The notes beneath the pieces were generated by a model. It saw only the letters and a list, made by a program, of their open reading frames with translations. It did not search any database and had not been told where the DNA came from. 44,477 nt of DNA, taken from Bacteroidota bacterium. Its GTDB lineage: Bacteria; Bacteroidota; Bacteroidia; Cytophagales; Cyclobacteriaceae. The position numbers and the translations under genes are program-made. This document shows, one piece after another, positions 8,231 through 16,743 of the stretch. Within the stretch, counting starts at the first letter, position 1. Each line of letters starts with the position of its first letter. The stretch lies in NCBI GenBank assembly GCA_016178785.1, contig JACOSO010000050.1:1-44477 (forward strand), written 5' to 3'.

Positions 8231-9712
8231 ATGGAGCGTTTTGATCTGGTCGTTATTGGCGCAGGCCCATCGGGTTATGCTGCGGCTATGCGCGCAATCG
8301 ATTTTAAGAGGAAAACCTTATTGATCGAGAAAGCGGAGGTAGGTGGTGCTGGAGTTACCAATGGAGCACTTTCTTCCAAAACCTGGTGGGAGCTTTCGCG
8401 CGAAGCCGCTGCATTTCGCAAAAGTTTGAAACGCTATAATATTAAAGCACCAAGCCTGAATTTCACAGACGTGCAGAATGAAGTGCGTAAGGCAGTTCAG
8501 GAGCGCAAGTCTATGCTTGAAGAGCACATGGATATGCTGCGGAATTCCAATTACTCACCTTATCTCCAGTTTAAAACCGGTACTGCGCGCTTGCTGACTA
8601 CCAACGAAATTGAAATTGCTGTCGGGGCAAAGACCAATACCGTTTGGGCCGACAACATTATCCTTGCCACCGGCAGCCGCCCTCGTTACTTGCCAGAACT
8701 TCCTATCGATGAGAAAATAGTAATGACCAGCGATGGAATTGAAGACATGGGCGATTTTCCGGAAAGCATGGTGATTGTGGGAGCCGGGGTAATCGGCTGC
8801 GAGTTCGCAACCATTTTCTCAGGGTTTGGACGTACGAAAGTTCATTTGATCGACAAAGGCGACCGCATTCTTCCGTTTGAAGATGAAGACGTTGTTCGCA
8901 TTATCGAGCGCAACATGGAAAACAATGATGTGCTTATTCATCGCAATTCCCGATTGATCGGAATGAAAATTATAAATGACAGGGTAGAATATGAATTGGA
9001 ATACAATGACGGCTCACACGAAATATTCAATGTGGAAAAAGCATTGGTTTCTGTGGGGCGCGTAGCAAATTATGAAGACCTCTGGAATGACAAAGTGGGG
9101 ATTGATATCTCCAAGCGTGGCATTAATAATGACGATACGCAAACTAACATACCAAATATTTATGCGGTGGGAGATCTAACGGCAGATATTTCACTGGTGA
9201 ATGTGGGAGAGCTGGAAGGCCGCTATGCAGTAGAGAAAATTTTTGGCAAGCCCCTAAGGAAATTAGTCTATGAAAACATAAGCACGATCATGTTTCTCAA
9301 TCCTGAAGTTGCCGGAGTCGGTTTAAATGAAACTCAGGCCAAGGAACAAAAAATAGACTATAAAGTAGTAACGCTTGAGTATAGCACAATCCCTCGTGCT
9401 ATAGCCAAGCGCAACACGCAGGGGTTTATAAAATTGCTCGTGACTAATAATGACGCCATGAAGATCTTAGGGATGAAGGTGGTGGGCAATCATGCCAGCA
9501 GTGCTATTCAAGCAGTTGCCGTTTTGATTTCTATGGATAAAGGCATTGAAGAACTCGCAGAATGCGTTCACCCGCACCCGAGCATTACTGAGGGTATACA
9601 GGAATGTGTGCGCATGTTGCTGGGTAAATCACTTTTCAAACCAGCCGCGTTAAGTGGAAGATTATCGTGCAGAAAATGTGTGAATGGAGTTTATGAAGAC
9701 ATTGTTTTTTGA
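8231..9712 (+). CDS. Lipoamide-dehydrogenase-like FAD/NAD oxidoreductase lacking the active-site disulfide
   Basis: 493 residues with the full class I pyridine nucleotide-disulfide oxidoreductase layout: FAD site VVIGAGPSGYAAA (7-19), NAD site VIVGAGVIGCEFA (~180), second FAD motif NIYAVGDLTA (~313), and dimerisation domain with the His-Glu pair in HPHPSITEG (~446). At the place of the CxxxxC redox centre the sequence reads GGAGVTNGALSSK (38-50), so both cysteines are replaced (Gly41, Ala46) while the trailing Ser-Lys is kept. The C-terminus has an extra tail with a CxxC pair (Cys480, Cys483, SCRKC) not found in standard lipoamide dehydrogenases. It may act as a transhydrogenase- or quinone-type enzyme, or use the tail as a relocated thiol pair. 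A lipoprotein gene overlaps its 3' end. Confidence 0.85.
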   Translation: MERFDLVVIGAGPSGYAAAMRAIDFKRKTLLIEKAEVGGAGVTNGALSSKTWWELSREAAAFRKSLKRYNIKAPSLNFTDVQNEVRKAVQERKSMLEEHMDMLRNSNYSPYLQFKTGTARLLTTNEIEIAVGAKTNTVWADNIILATGSRPRYLPELPIDEKIVMTSDGIEDMGDFPESMVIVGAGVIGCEFATIFSGFGRTKVHLIDKGDRILPFEDEDVVRIIERNMENNDVLIHRNSRLIGMKIINDRVEYELEYNDGSHEIFNVEKALVSVGRVANYEDLWNDKVGIDISKRGINNDDTQTNIPNIYAVGDLTADISLVNVGELEGRYAVEKIFGKPLRKLVYENISTIMFLNPEVAGVGLNETQAKEQKIDYKVVTLEYSTIPRAIAKRNTQGFIKLLVTNNDAMKILGMKVVGNHASSAIQAVAVLISMDKGIEELAECVHPHPSITEGIQECVRMLLGKSLFKPAALSGRLSCRKCVNGVYEDIVF

Positions 9713-10274
9713 TTTAAAATTTTCGGTTGGCCTTCTTTCGCTTTGCTGTTGCTCTTGCTCCATGCAGAAAATCTATATGATGAAGCCACCGGTGAAGCCT
9801 CAGTATGAGCAGATTACTTTCATCGAGTTGATGAAGAAGTATATGGATAAAGATATTTCGGGCCAGAAGAGCATTGAGGGAATTTATTCAGTCTCTGCGT
9901 CCGCCACAAAAAAAAGCAAAGGGCTCTTCTCATCAACTGAGAAAGAAAAAACGCTCGATCAGAAAGAAAACTATGCCATGGTTGCGATCATCAGCGATCA
10001 TTCAAAAAATAATCGTGAGTATATTGAAATTCCCATGGATAAGGATAATTTGTATTCCTATCCGATACGCGGAGAATTCACCACTGCCTCTGACGGCAAC
10101 ATTCTTGTGCTCAAGCACTTTGAACCTAAGGGAAAGATACTCAGCTATTCGATCGCTTTTGATCAGGAGAAAGACATACTGGAAGGCATTCGTACTGAAT
10201 CTTCCGGTGGAACTACACGTACCTATAAACTAACCTTTTTGAAGATGTACCCCAAGCCTCAGGCTCAGAAATGA
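9693..10274 (+). CDS. Predicted lipoprotein, function unknown
   Basis: About 193 residues. The N-terminus MKTLFFDLKFSVGLLSLCC is a lipoprotein-type signal with several cysteines (CCCSC), so the exact lipidated residue is uncertain. An upstream in-frame ATG at 9684 would add three residues; 9693 starts the signal more naturally. The mature part contains SIEGIYSVSASATKKSKG (a first strand-turn), YAMVAIISDHSKNNREYIEI and TRTYKLTFLKMYPK at the end, a beta-rich pattern like small outer-membrane lipoproteins of this phylum. I recognise no family. The gene overlaps the flavoprotein by about 20 bases and so is likely in the same transcript. Confidence 0.7.
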   Translation: MKTLFFDLKFSVGLLSLCCCSCSMQKIYMMKPPVKPQYEQITFIELMKKYMDKDISGQKSIEGIYSVSASATKKSKGLFSSTEKEKTLDQKENYAMVAIISDHSKNNREYIEIPMDKDNLYSYPIRGEFTTASDGNILVLKHFEPKGKILSYSIAFDQEKDILEGIRTESSGGTTRTYKLTFLKMYPKPQAQK

Positions 10275-10298
10275 GAATCTGTCGTCCGGCTTTTATTG

Positions 10299-10688
10299 TC
10301 ATTTTTTCTTTTTCGTTTTTGCTTCAGAGCGTTCAAGATTCTCCTTCACTCTGAACTTCACAATTTTGGTAATCAATCCGAAGGGCATAGGTTGGTCGAG
10401 AGGAAATTTTACTGAGCCCTTAGCCCCTTCATATTTTGAAAGTTCTTTTTTGAATGCGAACGTCCCGGATGAAGTGGGGTAAAAGCCTATGTGGTTTTTC
10501 CATCCACCAAAATAGACCAGGTTTCCTTTCAGCTTGAAAGCGGGCATCTGGTAGCTGATTATTTCCTCTGCTTTTGGGGCCGCTTTCCTTATCGTGGCGC
10601 GCACTTTTTCTAAAATTTCCTGAACGTTTTCAGGAAAGCCAGCGATGTAATCATCAACAGTTTTTGGTTTGATAGTAGCTAATTTCAT
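10299..10688 (-). CDS. DUF1801 (YdhG-like) family protein
   Basis: 129 residues from the ATG at 10688 (MKLATIKPKTVDDYIAGFPE). A longer frame opens at 10745, but it would overlap the upstream gene and has no family match, so I reject it. Signatures are AGFPENVQEILEKVRATIRK, AEEIISYQMPAFKLKGNLVY and the ending FPLDQPMPFGLITKIVKFRV, with a Lys-rich tail. DUF1801 proteins have a frataxin-like alpha/beta shape and have been called iron chaperone-like, but a biochemical role is not firmly set. Gene lies 13 bases behind the RibD-like gene, in a run of small stress-type proteins. Confidence 0.85.
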   Translation of the reverse strand: MKLATIKPKTVDDYIAGFPENVQEILEKVRATIRKAAPKAEEIISYQMPAFKLKGNLVYFGGWKNHIGFYPTSSGTFAFKKELSKYEGAKGSVKFPLDQPMPFGLITKIVKFRVKENLERSEAKTKKKK

Positions 10689-10701
10689 AGTGATTTTAAT
10701 T

Positions 10702-11262
10702 TTATAATTCGTAATGCAGCAACACAATACCACAATCAAAAGCAATCGATTTTTTTAGCTTCAGATTTTGCTTTGCCTTCAATGATTTGAAGATCGTCAT
10801 TCCGTTTCCCAAAGCCGTTGGATTGATGAACAAAAAATATTCATCTATCAATCCTTCAGCAATTAAGTTAGATACAAAACCACTTCCACCATAGACAATA
10901 ATGTCTTTATGCCCCGGTTGCTTTTTTAGTTGGTTAACTTCGTCAGCGAGGTTTCCTTTGGCCAACTTCGTATTGTTCCAAAGAGCCTTATCAAGCGTTT
11001 TAGTAAAAACCACTTTCGGGGTGTCAACCATTATTCTGGCAAATGGATAGCTTTCATCTGTTGCAGGTACGCCTTCCCAGTGTTTCACGAATCCATCAGT
11101 CATCTTTCGGCCGAGGAGAATAGTGTCTATTGAAGTGTGAAGGTCGTTCACAAATGTTTTGAGTTTATCATCCCAGTTCCATTCCATGAAATCCAATTCC
11201 CCATTTGGGCCAGCATTGAACCCGTCAACTGATAATTGCACTTGTAATTTTAGCTTTCTCAT
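10702..11262 (-). CDS. Dihydrofolate reductase family protein (RibD C-terminal-like)
   Basis: 186 residues of the RibD_C/DHFR-like fold: LKLQVQLSVDGFNAGPNGE at the N-terminus, TILLGRKMTDGF, then KDIIVYGGSGFVSNLIAEGL (NADPH-binding GGS element) and the closing IDEYFLFINPTALGNGMTIF. Family members are cytosolic NADPH-dependent reductases whose substrates are mostly unknown; this is not the folate enzyme FolA, which is shorter and has a different order of motifs. It belongs to a minus-strand set with DUF1801, VOC and DoxX-like genes often found together in Bacteroidota genomes. Confidence 0.88.
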   Translation of the reverse strand: MRKLKLQVQLSVDGFNAGPNGELDFMEWNWDDKLKTFVNDLHTSIDTILLGRKMTDGFVKHWEGVPATDESYPFARIMVDTPKVVFTKTLDKALWNNTKLAKGNLADEVNQLKKQPGHKDIIVYGGSGFVSNLIAEGLIDEYFLFINPTALGNGMTIFKSLKAKQNLKLKKSIAFDCGIVLLHYEL

Positions 11263-11296
11263 AGGTCATTAAAATTAAAAATTGAACTGATCATTT

Positions 11297-11506
11297 TTAG
11301 GGAAGTTCTTCACAATAGAATCCTTTTTGATTAAGTACCTCTTCAATTTTCTCTCCAACTTCAATAGCACTCTCAATTCTCAATATCCGATCACAATCGT
11401 TCAGGTCGAAATTAATTTTGCAATTTGGAAAAAGCAGTAGCAATTCCACTTTTATTTTCTCGGCTGTGCGCTTGTGCTGAATATTGGTTTTGAAAACCTC
11501 AACCAT
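11297..11506 (-). CDS. Small conserved-type hypothetical protein with possible ferredoxin-like (HMA-like) fold
   Basis: 69 residues. Predicted order strand (VEVFKTNI), helix ([15 protein letters not shown]), strand (CKINFDL), strand (DRILRIES), helix ([14 protein letters not shown]), strand (FYCEELP) is the beta-alpha-beta-beta-alpha-beta pattern of heavy-metal-associated domains, but the CxxC metal motif is absent. This structural idea is inference from the pattern alone. The start overlaps the end of the upstream VOC gene by 8 bases, so the two are translated from the same message. Function unknown. Confidence 0.6.
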   Translation of the reverse strand: MVEVFKTNIQHKRTAEKIKVELLLLFPNCKINFDLNDCDRILRIESAIEVGEKIEEVLNQKGFYCEELP

Positions 11507-11951
11507 TATGTGCTTTCTTTAAAACGCTGATATCAATCTTGCGCATTTTTAACATTGCATCCATCACCCGTTTTGACTTCTTGGCATCTTTGTCATTCAT
11601 CAACTCACCTAACACTGGAGGAACGATTTGCCATGATAATCCATATTTATCTTTCAGCCACCCGCACATTGATTCCTGTCCTCCGTTAGCGGTAAGCTTT
11701 TCCCATTTTTCGTCAATCTCCTGCTGTGTATCGCACTTTACAAAAAGTGAAACCGCTTCTGTAAACTTGAATTGAGGACCTCCGTTGAGAGCGATAAATT
11801 CCTGACCCTCAAGAAGGAAAGTGACAGTCATAACCTGACCACCCACTTTCATCACGTTGGTGACCTTCGAATTTTTGAAAATAGAAACATAAAAATTTGC
11901 GGCTTCTTCGGCTTGGCCATTGAACCACAAGAAAGTTGTAATTTTTTGCAT
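11499..11951 (-). CDS. VOC family protein, PhnB-like
   Basis: 150 residues beginning [20 protein letters not shown], the standard opening of PhnB/3-demethylubiquinone-methyltransferase-like glyoxalase proteins. It continues with [48 protein letters not shown] and ends with a helical [19 protein letters not shown]. The fold is a paired beta-alpha-beta-beta-beta module that often binds a metal, but the substrate is unknown; the phosphonate name PhnB is historical. It is the first gene of a two-gene overlap with the 69-residue protein. A second VOC protein lies at 12437-12847. Confidence 0.88.
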   Translation of the reverse strand: MQKITTFLWFNGQAEEAANFYVSIFKNSKVTNVMKVGGQVMTVTFLLEGQEFIALNGGPQFKFTEAVSLFVKCDTQQEIDEKWEKLTANGGQESMCGWLKDKYGLSWQIVPPVLGELMNDKDAKKSKRVMDAMLKMRKIDISVLKKAHNG

Positions 11952-12030
11952 ACGATTTGTTTTTGAAGTTTAATTATTGTTTTAGTTTTTTGAATTAAGC
12001 CTTAGCATGCACCGAAATTATCTTTTTCGC

Positions 12031-12411
12031 TCAGGCAATTGTAAGTTGTTTGTCATTTAATTTATGATACAACAGATACGAAACGATAAGTATTCCTAAA
12101 ATAATGAAAGGTATAACTACAAAGAATCCGAAACCATCAACATTGGCGTGAGCAACGGAAGCAGAGATGTAATTAATTGCAAAGCCTACGTAAGCCCACT
12201 CTTTTAGTCGTGCAGGAACTTTGGGAAGAATCAATAAAAGCCCGCCAATAACTTTGAAGATTGTAAGCTGCACTCGAAAATAATCAGGGTAACCAAGGTG
12301 TCTGATCGACTCTACGGCCAAAGGCAAGTGAGACGTGAGTGCGGGCATAGCTGCATCAAACAAAAATATGACTATCGTTGATATCCAGTAAATGATCTTG
12401 CTAGTTTTCAT
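12031..12411 (-). CDS. DoxX-like integral membrane protein
   Basis: 126 residues from the ATG at 12411 (MKTSKIIYWISTIVIFLFDA). A longer frame to 12495 reads back into the upstream gene and is rejected. Four transmembrane segments are evident: about residues 7-25, 45-66 (LTIFKVIGGLLLILP), 72-90 (WAYVGFAINYISASVAH) and 96-117 (FFVVIPFIILGILIVSYLL). The length and pattern (RHLGYPDYF before TM2) fit DoxX-like family proteins, which are linked loosely to redox or thiosulfate metabolism and membrane stress; no specific function is implied. The gene is 25 bases behind the VOC gene. Confidence 0.85.
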   Translation of the reverse strand: MKTSKIIYWISTIVIFLFDAAMPALTSHLPLAVESIRHLGYPDYFRVQLTIFKVIGGLLLILPKVPARLKEWAYVGFAINYISASVAHANVDGFGFFVVIPFIILGILIVSYLLYHKLNDKQLTIA

Positions 12412-12436
12412 AATTGTTTGGGTTTTAATTTGTGAA

Positions 12437-12847
12437 TTAGTTTCTTGAATAGTTGAGCATCCAGTTAAAGCCAAATTTATCGGTGAGCTCGCCATACGTT
12501 GCCCCCCAGAAGGTCTGGTGCAAATCTGTTTTCACTTTTCCCCCGGATGAAAGTTTTTCGAAATAACTATTGATCTCTTCATCGCTGCCACAATTCAGAC
12601 ATAGTGTAAATTCATTTCCCCTGATAAGGCTTGATCCCATCATGTCAGAGCCCATAAGCACGATTGCTCCGCTAGTTAAGCTGCTGTGCATAATGTGTGC
12701 ACCCATTTCCGATGGCATTTGTGCTGCCATTGGCGATTCAGAAATTTTCTGCATCATAAGGTCTCCTCCTAAACATTCGTGGTAGAAGGTCATCGCTTCA
12801 CGGCACTGGCCGCTGAAGTTGAGATAAGGATTTAATTGTGTTGCCAT
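12437..12847 (-). CDS. VOC family protein, PhnB-like
   Basis: 136 residues starting MATQLNPYLNFSGQCREAM at 12847; the frame opens further upstream at 12937 but those 30 residues have no family character. Typical PhnB-like motifs follow: MTFYHECLGGDLMMQKISES, IMHSSLTSGAIVLMGSDM, EINSYFEKLSSGGKV and DKFGFNWMLNYSR. Such proteins form the bleomycin-resistance/glyoxalase fold; substrate unknown. It is the promoter-proximal gene of the small-protein run and divergent from the GlxA-type regulator at 13052, which is a candidate regulator of the run. Confidence 0.88.
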   Translation of the reverse strand: MATQLNPYLNFSGQCREAMTFYHECLGGDLMMQKISESPMAAQMPSEMGAHIMHSSLTSGAIVLMGSDMMGSSLIRGNEFTLCLNCGSDEEINSYFEKLSSGGKVKTDLHQTFWGATYGELTDKFGFNWMLNYSRN

Positions 12848-12947
12848 TTTTTCGTCTGATTGATGATGCAAACCTACAGTCACAAACCAGAACAGGTGCT
12901 GTGTAAATACGTCAATGTGGGGGGTTGATTGCGACACCTCTCATTTA

Positions 12948-12955
12948 TACTTTTG
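12948..12955 (+). promoter_or_regulatory. Candidate promoter (-7 TACTTTTG) for the GlxA-type regulator
   Basis: TACTTTTG matches TAnnTTTG, and GTTG at 12924-12927 lies 20 bases upstream as a possible -33 element. A roughly 95-base 5' leader would precede the ATG at 13052, including the short-word repeats at 12977-13010. Confidence 0.45.
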
Positions 12956-12976
12956 ATTTGATATCTGGTCTTGGGG

Positions 12977-13010
12977 CTAAGGCATTGAGGCATTAGGTTA
13001 TTAGGCAATT
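12977..13010 (+). repeat. Degenerate short-word repeat (GGCATTAGG type) in the regulator leader
   Basis: The stretch reads as imperfect back-to-back copies of one word: GGCATTGAG, GCATTAGG, TTATTAGGC. The same word family appears on the minus strand in the hisD-hisC and hisG-hisD junctions (19333-19379, 20671-20690). No coding role; nature unknown. Confidence 0.5.
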
Positions 13011-13051
13011 TGGATAAGCACTTAAACACATCAACACCTGAATACCGTAAT

Positions 13052-14032
13052 ATGAAAACAGTCGCGATACTTGTTCCTGAAACTGCAGTTCTTGCTGCGA
13101 TAGTTGATCCACGTTATATGTTCACAGCCGTGAACGAATTTTTGAAAAGCGCGGGTAAACCCCCTTTGTTTGACGTAAAATTGGTTGGCCTTACAAAAGA
13201 AGTGAAACTAACCGATGGACAGTTTACCGTTCACACCGATGCGACCATTAAATCGCTAAAGAAAGCTGACTTGATTATCATACCTGCAATCAGCCGTGAT
13301 CTCGAAAACGCGATTAAAAAGAACAAGGAATTTTTCCCCTGGATCGTGCAGCAATATAAAAATGGAGCCGAAGTGGCGAGTTTGTGTATCGGTGCTTTTT
13401 TATTTGCCTCAACGGGATTGCTTGACGGAAAAAAATGTTCGACTCACTGGTTGTTTGCCAATGAATTCAGATCGATGTTCCCGGAAGTAGAGCTGGTTGA
13501 CAATAAAATTGTGACAGAGCAAAACGGACTTTACTCGAGCGGTGGAGCGAACTCGTACTGGAATTTGCTGCTACATTTGGTTGAGAAATACACCAGTCGC
13601 GATATGGCGATTCTCGCGTCCAAGTTTTTTGTGCTTGACATCGACAGGAAAACACAATCGCCTTTCACCATATTTAAAGGACAAAAAATTCATGAGGATG
13701 ATGATATTGTAAAAGTGCAAGAACACATTGAGAAAAATTTTCAAGAGAAGATTACAGTTGACGAATTGTCTGAAGAATTCGGAATCGGGAGAAGAACGTT
13801 AGAGAGAAGATTTAAAAAAGCGACCAACAACACGGTGACGGAATACATTCAACGAGTGAAGATCGAAGCTTCAAAAAAAGAATTGGAAACAGGCCGCAAG
13901 ACAGTGAGTGAAGTAATGTATGATGTTGGTTACACTGATACCAAAGCGTTTAGAGAAGTCTTCAGAAAGGTAACTCAAATGTCGCCCATTGATTATAGAA
14001 AAAAATATAATAGAGAAGCTATAACGGCCTAG
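13052..14032 (+). CDS. GlxA-family transcriptional regulator (DJ-1/PfpI domain plus AraC HTH)
   Basis: 326 residues from the ATG at 13052 (MKTVAILVPETAVLAAIVDP); a TTG 42 bases earlier is in frame but adds residues with no family character. Residues about 1-190 form a GATase1/DJ-1-like domain with the elbow cysteine in ASLCIGAFLFASTGLLDGK. Residues about 225-320 carry two AraC helix-turn-helix motifs: ITVDELSEEFGIGRRTLERR and TVSEVMYDVGYTDTKAFREV, ending in the FRKVTQMSPIDYRKKY signature. It is probably an activator that senses a small molecule; the divergent VOC/DoxX/RibD/DUF1801 run is a likely target by position. The last four bases overlap hisIE, convergently. Confidence 0.9.
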   Translation: MKTVAILVPETAVLAAIVDPRYMFTAVNEFLKSAGKPPLFDVKLVGLTKEVKLTDGQFTVHTDATIKSLKKADLIIIPAISRDLENAIKKNKEFFPWIVQQYKNGAEVASLCIGAFLFASTGLLDGKKCSTHWLFANEFRSMFPEVELVDNKIVTEQNGLYSSGGANSYWNLLLHLVEKYTSRDMAILASKFFVLDIDRKTQSPFTIFKGQKIHEDDDIVKVQEHIEKNFQEKITVDELSEEFGIGRRTLERRFKKATNNTVTEYIQRVKIEASKKELETGRKTVSEVMYDVGYTDTKAFREVFRKVTQMSPIDYRKKYNREAITA

Positions 14033-14640
14033 GGCTTACCGGTGCCAGCGTGCCTTTGTTTCAAGATGCTCACTACATCTTCCAGCCGATGGCCTTTTGC
14101 TACCAGGAGAACGAGGTAGTGATACATCAGATCGGCAGCTTCATTTAGAAACAATTCTTTGTTGGTGTCTTTTGCTTCGATGATCAGTTCTACTGCTTCT
14201 TCGCCTACTTTTTGTGCAATTTTATTAATACCCGAATCGAAAAGTTTGTTGGTGTAAGAATCTGCTTTCGGGTTTTTCTTTCGCCCTCGAATGATGCTCT
14301 CTAAAAATGAAAGATCGCTAGCGATATTCTTTTCTCCGAAACAAGTATCATCGCCTGTGTGACAAACGGGACCGGAAGGCTTTGCTTTAATGAGCAATGT
14401 GTCGTTGTCGCAGTCTTGCTTGAGATCAACAAGTGTGAGGTAGTTTCCGGAAGTTTCACCTTTTGTCCAAAGCCTCTGTTTTGTGCGGCTGAAGAAGGTA
14501 AGTTTTTTTTCGGTCAATGTTTTCTGCAAAGCTTCTTCATTCATAAAACCAAGCATCAACACCACGGCTGTTTGTGCATCTTGCACAACGCATGGAATTA
14601 GCCCGTTAAATTTTTTAAAATCTAAAGTATCGATGTTCAT
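14029..14640 (-). CDS. hisI: Bifunctional phosphoribosyl-AMP cyclohydrolase / phosphoribosyl-ATP pyrophosphatase
   Basis: 203 residues (HisIE fusion), catalysing steps 2 and 3 of histidine synthesis. The HisI part (about 1-110) has the zinc and active-site region: [49 protein letters not shown] and the Cys in DDTCFGE. The HisE part (about 112-203) has [31 protein letters not shown] and [13 protein letters not shown] with the acidic metal-binding residues. It is the last gene of the operon, coupled to hisF through an ATGA overlap. No terminator is visible; its end overlaps the convergent regulator gene by four bases. Confidence 0.97.
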   Translation of the reverse strand: MNIDTLDFKKFNGLIPCVVQDAQTAVVLMLGFMNEEALQKTLTEKKLTFFSRTKQRLWTKGETSGNYLTLVDLKQDCDNDTLLIKAKPSGPVCHTGDDTCFGEKNIASDLSFLESIIRGRKKNPKADSYTNKLFDSGINKIAQKVGEEAVELIIEAKDTNKELFLNEAADLMYHYLVLLVAKGHRLEDVVSILKQRHAGTGKP

Positions 14641-15398
14641 AGCTGGAGTCTGATAGGTATCTGATTATTTTTCAAAAACAATTTCAGCTCAGGTATTTTT
14701 ATTTCCCCAAAATGAAAAACGCTGGCGGCAAGTGCGGCATCAGCTTTTCCGAGTGTAAATGCTTCTGCAAAGTGAAAGGGTAAACCGGCACCACCAGAAG
14801 CAATCAGAGGAATTTGCAGGAGCTCGTTTAATTTTTTCAGTGGATCGTTTGCAAAGCCATTCTTCGTTCCGTCATGATCCATGCTGGTAAAAAGAATCTC
14901 GCCTGCCCCTCGTTCTTGCCCTTCTTTTGCCCATGAAAATAATTTTTTGTCGGTTGACCTTGTTCCACCGTGTGTGTGGACTGCCCATTGATTTTCAATT
15001 TTCCTGGCATCAATGGCAAGCACTAAAAATTGAGACCCAAAGGCGTTCGAAATGTCATTGATCAGCTCCGGATTTTTTACTGCTGCCGAATTGATACTCA
15101 CCTTATCGGCACCGGCATCCAGCAGAGGTGCAGCGTCTTCCACAGAACTGATTCCACCGCCAACGGTAAATGGAATATCAATGCGGGCCGCAATTTTTTT
15201 TATCAGGTCCGCCAATGTTTTTCTTTTTTCGTTGGTCGCAGATATGTCGAGGAAAACTAATTCGTCAACACCTTGTTTGGCATAAGCTTCTGCAAGTTCA
15301 ATAGGATCTCCTGCATCTTTGAGTTGTATAAAGCTTGTGCCTTTTACTGTGCGACCGTCTTTAATATCGAGACACGCAATGATTCGTTTAGTAAGCAT
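14637..15398 (-). CDS. hisF: Imidazole glycerol phosphate synthase subunit HisF (cyclase)
   Basis: 253 residues, a TIM barrel. Catalytic Asp11 in [14 protein letters not shown] and the second Asp in [19 protein letters not shown] are present, as are the phosphate loops [12 protein letters not shown] and [11 protein letters not shown]. It joins PRFAR with ammonia from HisH to give IGP and AICAR. Its end is coupled to hisIE (ATGA), and its start lies 11 bases inside the end of hisA. Confidence 0.98.
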   Translation of the reverse strand: MLTKRIIACLDIKDGRTVKGTSFIQLKDAGDPIELAEAYAKQGVDELVFLDISATNEKRKTLADLIKKIAARIDIPFTVGGGISSVEDAAPLLDAGADKVSINSAAVKNPELINDISNAFGSQFLVLAIDARKIENQWAVHTHGGTRSTDKKLFSWAKEGQERGAGEILFTSMDHDGTKNGFANDPLKKLNELLQIPLIASGGAGLPFHFAEAFTLGKADAALAASVFHFGEIKIPELKLFLKNNQIPIRLQL

Positions 15399-16110
15399 TG
15401 TATTTTTTTAAATCGGCAAGGTTGAATCTGCCTTCATAAATAGCCTTGCCGATAATTGCGCCATGCAGGTTTAGATATTGCAATTCTTTGAGATCATCAA
15501 CAGACGAAATGCCACCACTGGCATTTATTTTCAGGTTTGGAAATCGTGCTTTAATCTTTTTGTACAAGCCTAGGTTAGGGCCGTTCAGCATTCCATCAGA
15601 ACCAATATCTGTACACGTAACGTATTCGAGGCCGTGACCAATAAATCGATCAACCAGATCAATAACGCGATAATTGGCGGACTCGAGCCAGCCGTTGATC
15701 ATTACATTTTCATTTTTTACATCCGCACTTAAGATGAAATTTTCAGAGCCGTGCTTATTAAGCCAATAAATAAATTTCTCAGGCTCTTTAATTGCCAAAC
15801 TTCCGATGTTAATTTGGTTCACGCCAAGATCGAGCAATATCTCCACGTCATCATCCGATTGCACGCCTCCACCAAAATCCACTGCAAGGGCAGTGCGTTG
15901 CTGAATGTCTTCAATAATTTTCCAATTTACTACGTGCCCCTTTTTTGCTCCATCTAAATCCACCAAATGGAGGTATTCAATATCCGCTTCCTGAAATTCA
16001 AGAGCTACATCTACAGGGTCTTCGCGATAAACTTTCATCTGCCCGAAATCACCTTGCGTGAGTCTCACGCACTTACCGTCAATAATGTCAATCGCTGGGA
16101 TGATTCTCAT
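15388..16110 (-). CDS. hisA: ProFAR isomerase
   Basis: 240 residues, a TIM barrel of the HisA/HisF type. Start [20 protein letters not shown] contains the general base Asp8. The second acid is in [17 protein letters not shown] (Asp about 129-135 in family numbering), and phosphate loops are [13 protein letters not shown] and [12 protein letters not shown]. It converts ProFAR to PRFAR, step 4-5 of the pathway. Located 14 bases after hisH and overlapping hisF by 11 bases. Confidence 0.98.
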   Translation of the reverse strand: MRIIPAIDIIDGKCVRLTQGDFGQMKVYREDPVDVALEFQEADIEYLHLVDLDGAKKGHVVNWKIIEDIQQRTALAVDFGGGVQSDDDVEILLDLGVNQINIGSLAIKEPEKFIYWLNKHGSENFILSADVKNENVMINGWLESANYRVIDLVDRFIGHGLEYVTCTDIGSDGMLNGPNLGLYKKIKARFPNLKINASGGISSVDDLKELQYLNLHGAIIGKAIYEGRFNLADLKKYNAY

Positions 16111-16124
16111 TTACAATACTGTAG

Positions 16125-16712
16125 TTACGAAATTTTCAGGAAACTTTCCAGTACCATTTTTCCCGCGTCTGCTGATTTCTCGGGGTGAAATTGCACTGCA
16201 TAGAAATTATTTTTTTTCATTGCTGCACTGAATGGATTAATATAATTTGTGGTGGCAGAGGTAAGCGAGTTGACGGGCACATAATAACTATGCACGAAAT
16301 ATACGAATTGGTCCTGCAGGGTATTGTTAAGCCAATTTGAATTTAATTGCAACGAATTCCAGCCCATGTGTGGAACTTTATGATTATTGTCAGGCTTGAA
16401 TTTTTTTACTTCCTCATCGAAAATCCCAAGACAAGCGGTGCTATTTTCCTCTGAAAATTTACACATCAACTGCATTCCGAGGCAAATGCCAAGTACCGGT
16501 TGTTTTAAACTGACGATAAGTTGATTCAATTTTTTTTCTTTGAGATACTTCATCGTAGTACTTGCTTCACCAACACCGGGAAAAATTACTTTATCTGCCG
16601 AACCGATTTTTTCCGGATCATCTGTGATTTCAAAATTCATATTCAGCCTCTCTAATGCAAAAGCTACAGATCGAATATTTCCAGCATTGTATTTTATAAC
16701 TGCTATTTTCAT
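16125..16712 (-). CDS. hisH: Imidazole glycerol phosphate synthase subunit HisH (glutaminase)
   Basis: 195 residues, class I glutamine amidotransferase. The nucleophile Cys is in LGICLGMQLM; the His-Glu pair is in FHPEKSADAG near the end. The start MKIAVIKYNAGNIRSVAFAL is canonical. It supplies ammonia to HisF. Upstream, instead of the usual hisB neighbour, lies the S23 four-helix gene, and a degenerate GGTACGAG-type repeat occupies the short junction directly before its ATG. Confidence 0.97.
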   Translation of the reverse strand: MKIAVIKYNAGNIRSVAFALERLNMNFEITDDPEKIGSADKVIFPGVGEASTTMKYLKEKKLNQLIVSLKQPVLGICLGMQLMCKFSEENSTACLGIFDEEVKKFKPDNNHKVPHMGWNSLQLNSNWLNNTLQDQFVYFVHSYYVPVNSLTSATTNYINPFSAAMKKNNFYAVQFHPEKSADAGKMVLESFLKIS

Positions 16713-16743
16713 AAGGTACGAAGTAAGAGTTACGAGGTACGAG
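16713..16743 (+). repeat. Degenerate GGTACGAG-word repeat at the S23-hisH junction
   Basis: The plus strand reads GGTACGAAG, TAAGAG, TTACGAG, GTACGAG in series. The repeat contains the TAA stop and last codons of the S23 gene and ends at the hisH ATG. A similar run lies in the opposite orientation at 17139-17178, so the two bracket the S23 gene. Confidence 0.6.

Noticed and set aside
9874..10233. 119-residue basic frame inside the lipoprotein gene
   Set aside because: It overlaps the frame with the lipoprotein signal, and its Arg/Ile-rich content is typical of a shifted frame.
10689..10745. Upstream extension of the DUF1801 gene to 10745
   Set aside because: It overlaps the end of the RibD-like gene and precedes the canonical family start.
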